Part shown: piece by piece, positions 16,589 through 23,933 of the stretch | How the letters are laid out: the number at the start of each line of letters is the position of its first letter | Numbering within the stretch: the first letter of the stretch is position 1 | NCBI RefSeq assembly: GCF_900021165.1 | Contig: NZ_FCOQ01000028.1 | Coordinates: forward strand, 1 to 64,000 | Direction of reading: 5' to 3' | From: Paenibacillus phocaeensis | GTDB taxonomy: Bacteria > Bacillota > Bacilli > Paenibacillales > Paenibacillaceae | Length of the DNA: 64,000 nucleotides | Translations under genes and position numbers: made by a program | The notes under the pieces: model-generated | Database searches by the model: none | Told to the model about the DNA's origin: nothing | What the model saw: only the letters and a program-made list of their open reading frames with translations

Positions 16589-17674
16589 CTATTTGGATGA
16601 ATCCTCCTCAGGCGGCCCTGCTATCGCCGCCGTTTTGACCGCTTTAGACGGGTGCACCCCTACGGGGACCTCAACGATATCCAGCATAAAGATAAAGATC
16701 GGAACCCCGACGATCAATCCCCAAACCCCAAGGAAATGCTCGGAAACCAGGAGGATGAGGAAGGTGAAAAATATCGGCAGATGGGTTTTGTTGGACATGA
16801 ATTTGGGATTCAGGAAATACGTCTCAACCGCATGTACCACCGCAACCATTACCAGAATATAAACGATTTTGACCAGTCCGCCAATCTTGAAGGCAATTGC
16901 GCAGAGCGGGATCAACGAAATAATGACGCCCATGACCGGAACCAGGCCCAGCAGGAAGATCATAATCGCCAGGGCAATCAGGTTCGGAAATCCGAAAATC
17001 CACAGGAAGATCGTGGATAGTATCGCATTGACGAGGGCGATCAGAAACTGCACCTCAATCACTTTGCCAAAGGATTGGACAAATTTTCTCCCGAAGTACT
17101 CCAATTCCTTGAACAACCCGCCGATCCGGCTTTCCCGGAATAAAACGGCGAAGTTCGTGACCTTTTCTTTCTCCAGTAGGAAAAACAAGCTGAGGACAAT
17201 CGCGATAAATAAATTTAAGCTCCATTCCCCGATATCCGTCAGCGTGCCGAGCAGAAAGGTAAACCCATTGTTGATATAAGCCGACAGATCGATGTCTTTC
17301 AAATATTCGACAATGTAATTCAAGATCGGATTATCCGGCAGCACCGGAGGGTTCGAATAGAAGGAGATCACTTGGTTGACCAGGTCCGTCAGTTCCGTGA
17401 GCAGCACCGGCATATAATAGTAGATTGCATAGACCAGCAGCGTGATCAACACGACGTAGATGAACAGCACGGTCACGGTTCGGTTGATGCGTATCACCTT
17501 GGCCACATTCCGGCTGATGAAATTGTGCAACCGATTAATCAGGTACGTCAGAATAAAGGTAATCAGCAGCATGTTCAGCATGCTTCGAGCGAAATACAAG
17601 ACGATAACGACAAACAGCAGAGCCAGCACCCTGCGGAATCCCGCCATTTGAAACAATTCCCTAAAAAACGTCAT
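16589..17674 (-). CDS. AI-2E family transporter (UPF0118)
   Basis: The 361-residue membrane protein has about eight hydrophobic segments arranged 3+1+4 around a central helical region, typical of the AI-2 exporter family. Conserved stretches are ILTYLINRLHNFIS near the N-terminus and FLLGLVPVMGVIISLIPLCAIA near residue 245. Members include E. coli TqsA and Bacillus YdbI/YubA; many are now thought to be cation/proton antiporters rather than AI-2 exporters. AAGGAG lies 13 bases before the ATG. It is convergent with the secreted protein gene. Confidence 0.9.
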   Translation of the reverse strand: MTFFRELFQMAGFRRVLALLFVVIVLYFARSMLNMLLITFILTYLINRLHNFISRNVAKVIRINRTVTVLFIYVVLITLLVYAIYYYMPVLLTELTDLVNQVISFYSNPPVLPDNPILNYIVEYLKDIDLSAYINNGFTFLLGTLTDIGEWSLNLFIAIVLSLFFLLEKEKVTNFAVLFRESRIGGLFKELEYFGRKFVQSFGKVIEVQFLIALVNAILSTIFLWIFGFPNLIALAIMIFLLGLVPVMGVIISLIPLCAIAFKIGGLVKIVYILVMVAVVHAVETYFLNPKFMSNKTHLPIFFTFLILLVSEHFLGVWGLIVGVPIFIFMLDIVEVPVGVHPSKAVKTAAIAGPPEEDSSK

Positions 17675-17762
17675 GAGTCACAACCGGCTCCTTCATATTT
17701 ACTGGAGAAAAATCCTCTGCGTTAATCTTAAGCGAGCCTCTGCGACATTGCAAATAAAAAAC

Positions 17763-18848
17763 CTATTCCCACCGTACCGGCTTGACGCAAACCGGTTTGG
17801 ATACGGAAACGATCCGGCCGGTGAAGGTCAACCGCCCGCTGTCGGGGTTCACGTCAAAGATCGCCAGCCGATTGTCGTCCCGGTTCGCCGCAATCAAGTG
17901 CATGCCGTCCGGCGTAAGCGCAAAATGACGCGGATGACCGCCTTCGCTGGAGACGTGTTCGATAAGCGAGAGCCGTCCGCTCTCCGGATCAATGGCGAAC
18001 AGCACCAAGCTGTCATGGCCGCGGTTAGAGCCGTAGAGATAGCGGCCGTCGGCCGAAATGGCCACCTCTGCTGTCGTATTCTCACCGCTGTACCCCTCCG
18101 GCAAGGTGGGCACTGTGTCCTGCAGCGTTAATTGCCCGGCCGCGGCATCGTATTGAAACAGGGAAACGGAGGAATTCACCTCGTTGATGGAATACAGCCA
18201 TTGTCCGTTCGGATGAAATGCAAGATGACGCGGGCCCGCTCCCGGCGGCGTAGATGCCTCGCTCCGGAACACCAGACGTCCGGCCTCCGGCTCCAACGCA
18301 TACACGGCAATGCGGTCCAGACCCAGATCGGCAACCAGCGCATACCGGTTATCCGGGCTAAAGATCACCGAATGGGGATGCGGGCGATCCTGGCGCACCG
18401 GGTCGGCTCCATGGCCTTCATGCTGGCGTTCGTCGACCAGTGAACCAACCGTTCCGTCCGCCTGGAGCTCGACCAATCCCACATTGCCGCCGTGATAACC
18501 CGACACAACGGCAAACCGGCCGTTCCGGTCAAGCTGAATATGCGATGAGGACGGACGAATCGTGGTGCGCCGGTTCCATTCGCGCAGCTTGCCTTCAGCA
18601 TTCACGTCGAAAGCGACCACTTCACCGATTCGTTCTCCTTCTGTTGTCGTTTCGGAAATGGCATAAACTTTGCGGCGCTCCGGATTCACGCCAAGGAAAG
18701 TCGGGTTCTTCAACCCGGAGGCTTGATCCAGAAGACGAATCTCCCCGCCGGCCGAATCCATTTCATATACATAAACTCCGGGATCGCCTGCTTCGGCATA
18801 CGATCCAACAAATAACAGCCATCGTGGTTGTGATGCGGACAAGTCCAT
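17763..18848 (-). CDS. lactonase family beta-propeller protein (6-phosphogluconolactonase type)
   Basis: The 361-residue protein belongs to the seven-bladed propeller lactonase family (E. coli Pgl, B. subtilis YkgB). Typical repeats are seen, such as FLGVNPERRKVYAISE, GADPVRQDRPHPHSVIFSPD, GPRHLAFHPNGQWLYSINE and GGHPRHFALTPDGMHLIAANR. The His and Arg residues of these HPHS/PRH motifs line the active site in the family. The likely reaction is hydrolysis of 6-phosphogluconolactone in the oxidative pentose phosphate pathway. AAGGAGG lies very close to the ATG. Confidence 0.9.
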   Translation of the reverse strand: MDLSASQPRWLLFVGSYAEAGDPGVYVYEMDSAGGEIRLLDQASGLKNPTFLGVNPERRKVYAISETTTEGERIGEVVAFDVNAEGKLREWNRRTTIRPSSSHIQLDRNGRFAVVSGYHGGNVGLVELQADGTVGSLVDERQHEGHGADPVRQDRPHPHSVIFSPDNRYALVADLGLDRIAVYALEPEAGRLVFRSEASTPPGAGPRHLAFHPNGQWLYSINEVNSSVSLFQYDAAAGQLTLQDTVPTLPEGYSGENTTAEVAISADGRYLYGSNRGHDSLVLFAIDPESGRLSLIEHVSSEGGHPRHFALTPDGMHLIAANRDDNRLAIFDVNPDSGRLTFTGRIVSVSKPVCVKPVRWE

Positions 18849-18981
18849 TTCCTCCTTCAGAGTGGTTCGTTTATGATATCCTCTTTATTTTTTCCTAAAT
18901 GGACGGAAAAGTCCAGTCTCGCCCGGAAAAAGTTAAAATTTTTAATATGAATCGGTCACCTACCCAAACTGGTTAAAATAT

Positions 18982-19002
18982 GATATACTGTAAGCGCTTC
19001 CG
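18982..19002 (+). promoter_or_regulatory. extended -10 promoter overlapped by a cre (CcpA) site
   Basis: An extended -10 box, TGATATACT, ends at 18989. A catabolite-responsive element, TGTAAGCGCTTCCG at 18989-19002, matches 13 of 14 positions of the TGWAARCGYTWNCW consensus and begins on the last base of the -10. CcpA bound here would block transcription of the LytTR gene at 19030 when preferred sugars are present. Confidence 0.7.
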
Positions 19003-19029
19003 AAAGCATCTTCTAAAGGGGGATTTGGA

Positions 19030-19386
19030 ATGATGAACGTCGGACTCGAAGAAAGAGGCGTCTATGAGGACCTCAATCCTTACGAGACGTATTTCTTCAA
19101 GATCGGAGCTCACGGACTGGTTTGCTTCCATGGACGGAATTACAGTATTAAACAGAGATTATCCGCCGAACAGACTTCGAAGCTGATCTCGGACCCTCGC
19201 TTCTACCGCATCAGCACGAACTGCTATGTCAACCTGTCCCAGATCTCCGAAATTCGCGACAACGTGGTATGGTTCCGGGATGAACGCCACGGGATTAAGA
19301 CGATTCATGTGCCCAGACGCAATCTGGAACAAATGAAGCGGTTGATCCCGACACATCGCAGCAAGGTAACTGCCGGGGTCAATTGA
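19030..19386 (+). CDS. stand-alone LytTR-type DNA-binding regulator
   Basis: The 118-residue protein consists almost only of a LytTR-like domain. The DPRFYRISTNCYVNLSQISEIR segment corresponds to the family's FxRIHRSYLVNLxKI signature, and the end (IHVPRRNLEQMKRLI) to the last strand and helix. No receiver or membrane sensor is present, so its activity is probably set by expression level, and the cre site fits this. Two ATGs lie at 19030 and 19033 behind AGGGGGAT. The target genes are unknown. Confidence 0.75.
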   Translation: MMNVGLEERGVYEDLNPYETYFFKIGAHGLVCFHGRNYSIKQRLSAEQTSKLISDPRFYRISTNCYVNLSQISEIRDNVVWFRDERHGIKTIHVPRRNLEQMKRLIPTHRSKVTAGVN

Positions 19387-19426
19387 CCCTCCGCCAGGAG
19401 AACCCTGCCAAGCGTCCCAATGAAAA

Positions 19427-19475
19427 AAGCAGCCCGACTTGCGTCCTCTCGGACGGCCGGTCGGCTGCTTTTTTC
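19427..19475 (+). terminator. terminator of the LytTR gene
   Basis: AGCAGCCCGAC pairs with GTCGGCTGCT, with an inner CGTCC/GGACG stem, followed by six T. It lies between convergent genes; the left side has six A, so it may also serve the minus strand. Confidence 0.88.
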
Positions 19476-19485
19476 GTTTGCCTTC

Positions 19486-20478
19486 TTATTTTACGTAGAG
19501 ACGGGCGCGTTCCTCCCAAATCTCGCCGGGAAGCAGGCTGAACAAGCCGATCTCCTCTGCCGGCAAATCCGCCTTTGGCGCATTGACCAGATTGATCTGC
19601 GGCTCCGGGCAGAAGAAGCCTTCCGTCGCCTTGTTATTCCAGATCATCCATTGCTTATAGGATGTACCCACGTCATAAACGAGCGTCTTCCCAAGCTTCG
19701 TGTCCGTCAGTTCCATCCGGTTTCTGCCGTTTTGCGGCACGGCTGTGTAGTGATTATCCATGGAGGCGAAGAAAGGGTATACGCCTTCTCCCTGCATCTG
19801 CAGCTCGTCCGCCGTCAGCGGCTGATAAGATCCGGTCGGGAGCATCCGTTCGCTCATTTCCCAACGCGCTCCGATCGTCAGCTTCAACCGATAGTCTTTC
19901 GCCGTGCTCTCCGGCGCAAACGGGGCATTTACCGCCGTATGGAAGGCCAACAGGCAAGGCATCTCCTTGTCGCCGTCATTTCGGATGAACACCTGCTGCG
20001 CCAACCCTTCATCACTTAACGTATACTTCAGTCGCATGGTGAATTTGAATGGCAGGTAACGATACACCTCATGGTTCTCGTCAACCGATACCTTGACAGA
20101 TACATAGCTGTCTAACGAGGTTTGGCCGAAGTCCTCAACCTCCCAGGCTGTCGTATGCAGAAATCCGTGCAGATGGTTGTGAGTCGCCGCTTCATTAACC
20201 GGGAATTGGAGAACTTCGCCTTTCCACGGGAATAACCCGTCCTCGTAGCGATTCGGAGGAAAGAGCACCGGAATGCCGTGTACCCCCGGATTGCCTTTGA
20301 AAGCTTCCATCTCGCTCTCGCCAGGTTCACGCAAGAAGCGGTAACCGCTTTCGATATCGCGGAAAGCGATCAGGTTGCCGCCGATCTCCGGCAGCATGAC
20401 CGCCTCATACCGCCCGGACTTCAGCCATACCGCCTTTTCACCCTGATAAGTGCCTTCATAAGCCGTTCTTTGTGCCAT
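19486..20478 (-). CDS. aldose 1-epimerase family protein
   Basis: This 330-residue protein has the galactose mutarotase-like fold. The NHLHGFLH segment (near residue 100) carries a catalytic-type His, and LLAFHTAVNAPFAP a second one. YKQWMIWNNKATEGFFCPEP is the sugar-binding end typical of the family, with Glu as likely base. It converts alpha and beta anomers of a hexose, which fits with the GH94, GH36 and GH3 enzymes elsewhere in the window. AAGGGAG lies 9-10 bases before the ATG. It is a single-gene unit. Confidence 0.87.
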   Translation of the reverse strand: MAQRTAYEGTYQGEKAVWLKSGRYEAVMLPEIGGNLIAFRDIESGYRFLREPGESEMEAFKGNPGVHGIPVLFPPNRYEDGLFPWKGEVLQFPVNEAATHNHLHGFLHTTAWEVEDFGQTSLDSYVSVKVSVDENHEVYRYLPFKFTMRLKYTLSDEGLAQQVFIRNDGDKEMPCLLAFHTAVNAPFAPESTAKDYRLKLTIGARWEMSERMLPTGSYQPLTADELQMQGEGVYPFFASMDNHYTAVPQNGRNRMELTDTKLGKTLVYDVGTSYKQWMIWNNKATEGFFCPEPQINLVNAPKADLPAEEIGLFSLLPGEIWEERARLYVK

Positions 20479-20706
20479 GGATGATATCTCCCTTCATTGC
20501 TTAGCTTGCTCAACTTGTAATATACCTTAAAGCGCCTCCAAAAGTCACCCCTGTCCGTCACGCTGGTTCCGCATTCTGGGCGATATGATGAAGCTGCTCC
20601 TCATGAGGAGAATTGCTCCTTTAGCTCCTGCCCGAATAGTTCGATCTCTTTTTTTACATACTTCAAGTGACTCGCTAATCTGAATGAATGGAGTGCTGTT
20701 CCCCCT

Positions 20707-21594
20707 ATGCGCAAATCCTTGAAGTTTGGGGTGTTTCTCGTTTGTTTGGCCTTGCCGCTGACGCTCGCAACCTCATGCGGCCAGCACGACCGGCTCCGCT
20801 CCAATTCCGTCCCCCCGGCCGGCAATTCACCGGTACGAACAGAAGCGGTTACAGATGCCGGCGGCACGAGCTGGGTTCCGCTGAAACAAGTAGCCCAAAG
20901 CCTTGGACTCCGATTGCAGGACAACCAAGATAGTGCCAGCCTTGGCTTTACCGATGTGATGTTCACCGTCCAGCCCAGCCAAAGGCATGCCGTTTCCTTT
21001 GGCCAGCCCGTTTCGCTGCCCCAGGCGCCGGTTCGCGAGAACGGCCAGCTGTACATGACGATGGATGCTGTATCTGCCCTGCTGCAAACCCAAGCCCGGA
21101 TCGATTCCCGAACCGGCGAATTGACGTTTGACCGCATTACCCCGGCGGGCAACGAGGTTCCGCCGCAAACCGGAACGAGCCGGTACGGAATTCTTGGCGT
21201 TGCGGAGCATCAGGATGAAATGGTCGCCTATGCCAAGCAATTCTTAGGCGTGCCTTATGAATTTGGCGCCGCCCCTTATGAACAATCCAAAACCTTTGAT
21301 TGCTCCTCTTTTACCCGCCATGTCTTCAAGAAGTTTGGTCAGGACCTGCCGCGGCTGGCCCGGGATCAAGCCAAAGAAGGCGTGCCGGTGACGCGCAGCC
21401 AGCTACAGGTCGGAGACTTGATCTTCTTCACCGTCCCCGGCCGATTTCAAGCCGACAATATCGCCGGTCACGTCGGCATCTACATCGGTGACGGCAAATT
21501 TATTCACACCTGGGGAGACCCTGGCGTTCAGATCAGCCCGCTGGACAGCGGGTATTGGAGTGATGTGATCATCTCCATGCGCCGAGTTCGTTAA
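20707..21594 (+). CDS. lipoprotein NlpC/P60 (C40) peptidase with copper amine oxidase-like N-domain
   Basis: The 295-residue product is a lipoprotein (LATSC, lipid Cys24) on the outer membrane face. Residues 45-145 look like a copper amine oxidase N-terminal-type stalk domain, common in paenibacilli. Residues 165-290 are an NlpC/P60 domain with Cys199 in TFDCSSFTRHV, His255 in GHVGIYIG and His267 in FIHTWG as the catalytic set. Such enzymes cut D-Glu-DAP bonds in peptidoglycan stem peptides. GGAG lies 13 bases upstream of the ATG, rather far. A terminator follows closely. Confidence 0.9.
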   Translation: MRKSLKFGVFLVCLALPLTLATSCGQHDRLRSNSVPPAGNSPVRTEAVTDAGGTSWVPLKQVAQSLGLRLQDNQDSASLGFTDVMFTVQPSQRHAVSFGQPVSLPQAPVRENGQLYMTMDAVSALLQTQARIDSRTGELTFDRITPAGNEVPPQTGTSRYGILGVAEHQDEMVAYAKQFLGVPYEFGAAPYEQSKTFDCSSFTRHVFKKFGQDLPRLARDQAKEGVPVTRSQLQVGDLIFFTVPGRFQADNIAGHVGIYIGDGKFIHTWGDPGVQISPLDSGYWSDVIISMRRVR

Positions 21595-21611
21595 CTCCAG
21601 CCAGGATCTAG

Positions 21612-21650
21612 CAAAAGCCGGGGAACCGTTAGGTTCACCCGGCTTTTTTC
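21612..21650 (+). terminator. terminator of the NlpC/P60 gene
   Basis: AAAGCCGGG-AACC and GGTT-CCCGGCTTT pair around a short loop, and the stem runs into six T. Confidence 0.9.
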
Positions 21651-21763
21651 TCAGGGCCGACAGGCGATTTCCCTTCGTTACAAATACAAAGTATAATAAC
21701 TGTATGCATCACTTTCCATATCATATTTATATCAAAACCCAATGGATTCAGAGGAGAAAGACG

Positions 21764-22684
21764 ATGGACAACGACAATTTAAAACAGGCTTACGAGTTGC
21801 TGGGGTTACCCGAAAACGCTTCCCGCGAGAAGCTGGAGCGAGAGTTTGATATTTTGCTGCGCAAATCCCGCTCCCGCCACTTAGATCCCGGCGAAGCCGA
21901 GGAGATCGAGCGGAAGATTCAGGCTTACAAGCGGATCTTCGAGGCGGAGGAACAGCGGAAAATCGCCGAACTCTCGCAGAAGCGCTATGCCAAATGGGGC
22001 AAATTCGCCGGAACCGCCGAGAAGATGGACGATTTTTTTCGCCTCTACCGAACTCATGTGATTATCGGACTGATTGCCGTGGTAGCTATTATCTTCGGTA
22101 CGAATGCTTATCTTGACCACCGCGAGGAACAAAAACGGCTGGCCGCCCTGCCTCCGGTCGATCTGTCGATCATGATGGTTGGCAACTTTATGACCGACGA
22201 TCAGAATGGCGGCGTCGAAGCCTTGGAGCAGGCAATAACGGCACAAATCCCCGGTTTCAAACGGGTGGAAGTTGAAAATGTCTATTTGCCTCCGCAAGGT
22301 GAAGCCGGACTCGGTGCTGCCGATATGGCTTACCAGCAAAAAGCGATGGCCATGATCGCCACCACCAGTCCGGACATTTATATTACCGATGCGCCTACCT
22401 TCGAGTGGCTGTCGAATGGCGGTGCTTTTCTCAGCCTTGACGATGTGGCGAACGGCGAACTTAGAAGTCTCCTGACGGAGGACACCCTTGTTAAGGATGT
22501 ATCCGATGAAGACAATGCCGAGCATGTGTACGGGATTAAGGTAACGGACAGCACCCTGGTGAAGGAGCTGCCGCTTGGCTTTACGGACATGATTATCTCC
22601 CTTCGCGCGGACACGAAGAATAAGGACAAAGCGATCGAAATGATGAAGATATACTTGGAGACTCTCCCAAGGGCGGCGGAATAG
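21764..22684 (+). CDS. membrane protein with degenerate J-domain and solute-binding-like outer domain
   Basis: The 306-residue protein has three parts. Residues 5-60 look like a DnaJ J-domain (LKQAYELLGLPENASREKLEREF), but the catalytic HPD is changed to His39-Leu40-Asp41. Residues 99-117 are a membrane segment. Residues 125-306 form an outer domain that resembles part of a bacterial solute-binding protein (DIYITDAPTFEWLSNGGAFLSLDDVA). Loss of HPD means it is unlikely to stimulate DnaK ATPase. ATG 21764 has AGGAG upstream; an ATG at 21704 has no ribosome site. The function is unknown. Confidence 0.8.
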   Translation: MDNDNLKQAYELLGLPENASREKLEREFDILLRKSRSRHLDPGEAEEIERKIQAYKRIFEAEEQRKIAELSQKRYAKWGKFAGTAEKMDDFFRLYRTHVIIGLIAVVAIIFGTNAYLDHREEQKRLAALPPVDLSIMMVGNFMTDDQNGGVEALEQAITAQIPGFKRVEVENVYLPPQGEAGLGAADMAYQQKAMAMIATTSPDIYITDAPTFEWLSNGGAFLSLDDVANGELRSLLTEDTLVKDVSDEDNAEHVYGIKVTDSTLVKELPLGFTDMIISLRADTKNKDKAIEMMKIYLETLPRAAE

Positions 22685-22697
22685 CCGCCTTTTTTCA
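22672..22697 (+). terminator. terminator overlapping the stop of the J-domain gene
   Basis: GGCGGC and GCCGCC form a short GC stem around the stop codon and are followed by six T. Confidence 0.8.
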
Positions 22698-22711
22698 TGT
22701 GCCTTTCGGAA

Positions 22712-22740
22712 TTGATAAATTTCGGGGGATGCTATAAAAT
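22712..22740 (+). promoter_or_regulatory. promoter of the LacI-type gene
   Basis: TTGATA at 22712-22717 and TAAAAT at 22735-22740 are 17 bases apart. The operator at 22748-22761 lies over the expected transcription start. Confidence 0.7.
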
Positions 22741-22747
22741 GATTCTA

Positions 22748-22761
22748 TAAACGCGCGTTTA
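22748..22761 (+). promoter_or_regulatory. LacI-family operator (autoregulation)
   Basis: TAAACGCGCGTTTA is a perfect 14-bp palindrome with the central CG typical of LacI-family sites. It starts 8 bases after the -10 box of the regulator gene and recurs, with one base changed, before the GH94 gene. Confidence 0.8.
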
Positions 22762-22781
22762 CGAAAGTGGGGACAGACCTT

Positions 22782-23834
22782 ATGCGCAGCGAAGATATCG
22801 CCAAATTGGCCGGGGTGTCCCGCAGCACCGTCTCACGGGTGATCAACAATTATCCGAACGTTCCGGAAGCCACGCGGGCCAAGGTGCTCCGCGTCATCGA
22901 GCAGCACCACTACGAACCGAACAGCTTTGCCCGGGCGCTCGCCGGCAAACGGACGGATACGATCGGCCTGTTCGCCATTAGCATGACCGAGAAGGAAGAC
23001 ACGAGCCGCATTTATCAGAACAGCTATTTTGCCCCGATCGTCGACATGGTCGTCGATACGGCCAACGCCCGCGGATTTTATGTCCTGATTCATACCGTTT
23101 ATTCGCCGGGCGACTTCCAGAAGGTGAAGCAAGCCTTCTTGCAGAAGCGGATCGACGGCGGGATTCTGGTCGGTACGCAGAAGGACATTGATCTCGTTCG
23201 GGAAATGGTGGACCAGGAAGCGCCGCTGGTGCTCGTCGATTACGACATCGCGGAAATCATGGCAGAACGGCTCAACAAGAACCATCTGTCCGTCATCAAC
23301 TCCAACGACTACGAAGGGACCGTGCAGGCGATCGAATACTTAATCGACCTGGGTCACCGGGACATCGGCATTCTCAAGGGCAGCATGAATACGTATTCGG
23401 GACGCGAACGGTTCCTGGCTTTTCAGGACACGCTGCAGAAGCGCGGATTACCGCTGCCGGAGGCCTTTATTCTGGAGGGCGAGTTTCTGAAGGAAAGCGC
23501 CTTCCGCGAGACTTGCAGGATGATCGAGAACGGGGCTTTGCCGACAGCCTTGTTCTGCGCCAATGACGACATGGCTTTTGCCGCTATGGAAGCGTTTGCG
23601 TCCAAGGGGATCAGCGTACCGGAGCAGTTGTCCGTCATCGGCTTTGACGATGTCGAGCTGGCTTCCCGGGTATCGCCCAAGCTGACCACCGTGCGGCTGC
23701 CGGTTGACGAGATGGCCAAAGCCGCCGTATTGAAGGTGATCGAGCTGTGCGAAGCGGAGCAGCCCACCTTCAGCACGATCAGCTTTCCAACCCGCCTGGT
23801 GATTCGGGATTCCTGCCTGACCCCGGCGAAGTAA
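22782..23834 (+). CDS. LacI family transcriptional regulator
   Basis: The 350-residue repressor has an N-terminal helix-turn-helix (MRSEDIAKLAGVSRSTVSRVINN) and hinge (residues 1-60), and then a periplasmic-binding-protein-like sugar domain with typical PTALFCANDDMAFAAMEAF and VIGFDDVELASRVSPKLTTVR segments. I chose ATG 22782; a GTG at 22767 is in frame but lies in the ribosome-site region. The matching palindromes before this gene and before the GH94 gene indicate that it controls itself and cellobiose phosphorylase. The inducer is probably cellobiose or a product of it. Confidence 0.93.
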   Translation: MRSEDIAKLAGVSRSTVSRVINNYPNVPEATRAKVLRVIEQHHYEPNSFARALAGKRTDTIGLFAISMTEKEDTSRIYQNSYFAPIVDMVVDTANARGFYVLIHTVYSPGDFQKVKQAFLQKRIDGGILVGTQKDIDLVREMVDQEAPLVLVDYDIAEIMAERLNKNHLSVINSNDYEGTVQAIEYLIDLGHRDIGILKGSMNTYSGRERFLAFQDTLQKRGLPLPEAFILEGEFLKESAFRETCRMIENGALPTALFCANDDMAFAAMEAFASKGISVPEQLSVIGFDDVELASRVSPKLTTVRLPVDEMAKAAVLKVIELCEAEQPTFSTISFPTRLVIRDSCLTPAK

Positions 23835-23895
23835 TGGGTTCATCCTCCTCCCTATTCGGTCTATGATCGGTGGGAGGAATGGTTTTTAACTAAAA

Positions 23896-23909
23896 TAAAC
23901 GCGCGTTCA
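23896..23909 (+). promoter_or_regulatory. second LacI-family operator, before the GH94 gene
   Basis: TAAACGCGCGTTCA differs from the operator at 22748-22761 by one base (13 of 14). It lies 25 bases before the GH94 start codon, so bound repressor would block that gene. Confidence 0.75.
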
Positions 23910-23933
23910 CAAACGAAGGGAGAGTTCCTATTC

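Noticed and set aside
20601..20680. Short minus-strand frame ending KKEIELFGQELKEQFSS
   Set aside because: The end looks protein-like, but the frame is only about 21 codons from a usable TTG, without a clear ribosome site.
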